Positions 12,531 to 12,590 of a stretch of DNA of 12,590 nt are shown piece after piece; positions within the stretch are counted from its first letter, which is position 1; each line of letters begins with the position of its first letter. The stretch lies in contig JAKPUV010000072.1 in assembly GCA_029554925.1 (NCBI GenBank), forward strand, positions 1 through 12,590. The letters run 5' to 3'. Both the position numbers and the translations under genes were made by a program. The notes below the pieces were generated by a model, which did no database searches, was not told where the DNA came from, and was given only the letters and a program-made list of their open reading frames with translations. Source of the DNA: Candidatus Hydrogenedentota bacterium. Its GTDB lineage: Bacteria > Hydrogenedentota > Hydrogenedentia > Hydrogenedentales > CAITNO01.

Positions 12531-12590
12531 CGTCCGGGTCTCCCTGGTGTTGTGCCTCTTCGGCGGTTCCCCACCATCATGGCCCCGCAC

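Noticed and set aside
1..12590. Mobile elements, CRISPR arrays, toxin-antitoxin or phage-defence genes.
   Set aside because: No transposase, integrase, regularly spaced direct repeats or defence domains were recognised on either strand; tRNA-Lys shows no adjacent integrase or duplicated 3' end.

Overview
The window is GC-rich bacterial chromosome, with G or C at most third codon positions. It holds nine protein genes, one tRNA and several intergenic repeats. No marker pins the organism. A Tat-exported DUF1080 protein, a HEAT-like lipoprotein, a solo bacterial HtpG and dispersed hairpin repeats would fit an uncultured Planctomycetes/Hydrogenedentes/Lentisphaerae-type lineage. That placement is inference and of low confidence. 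There is no phage, insertion sequence, CRISPR array or toxin-antitoxin gene, so this looks like ordinary chromosome with a cell-surface glycosylation locus.

Layout: positions 1-715 are non-coding apart from tRNA-Lys(UUU) on the minus strand. They contain two strong hairpins at the left edge, a tRNA promoter with a perfect 18-base palindrome in its leader, and an inverted pair of related repeats. htpG follows on the plus strand (716-2644) with a readable promoter and Shine-Dalgarno site. The minus strand then carries, reading leftward from 9448: a radical SAM protein with an N-terminal CPxC/CPxHG region (8087-9448), a DPM1/ArnC-like family 2 glycosyltransferase (7206-7979), a PglD/NeuD-like left-handed beta-helix acyltransferase (6442-7209), a WecE-like sugar-nucleotide aminotransferase (5328-6461), a HEAT-like lipoprotein (4295-5242), and a radical SAM protein with a cobalamin-binding-like N-terminal domain (2732-4183). 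A GT-C membrane glycosyltransferase (9669-11789) diverges from the first radical SAM gene. It ends facing a DUF1080 gene (11856-12530, minus), with a strong terminator hairpin between them.

How they may work together: the glycosyltransferase, acyltransferase and aminotransferase genes overlap (ATGA, then 20 bases) and must be co-translated. WecE makes a dTDP-4-amino-4,6-dideoxyhexose. PglD/NeuD proteins N- or O-acylate such sugars. DPM1/ArnC-like enzymes load sugars onto a polyprenyl phosphate, and GT-C enzymes use polyprenyl-phosphate sugars as donors on the far side of the membrane. Taken together, the locus repeats the logic of the arn (lipid A aminoarabinose) pathway, with an acyltransferase where arn has a formyltransferase and with a radical SAM enzyme at the head of the operon. 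This reading is the most interesting hypothesis in the window. It rests on family recognition and gene order, not on any demonstrated activity.
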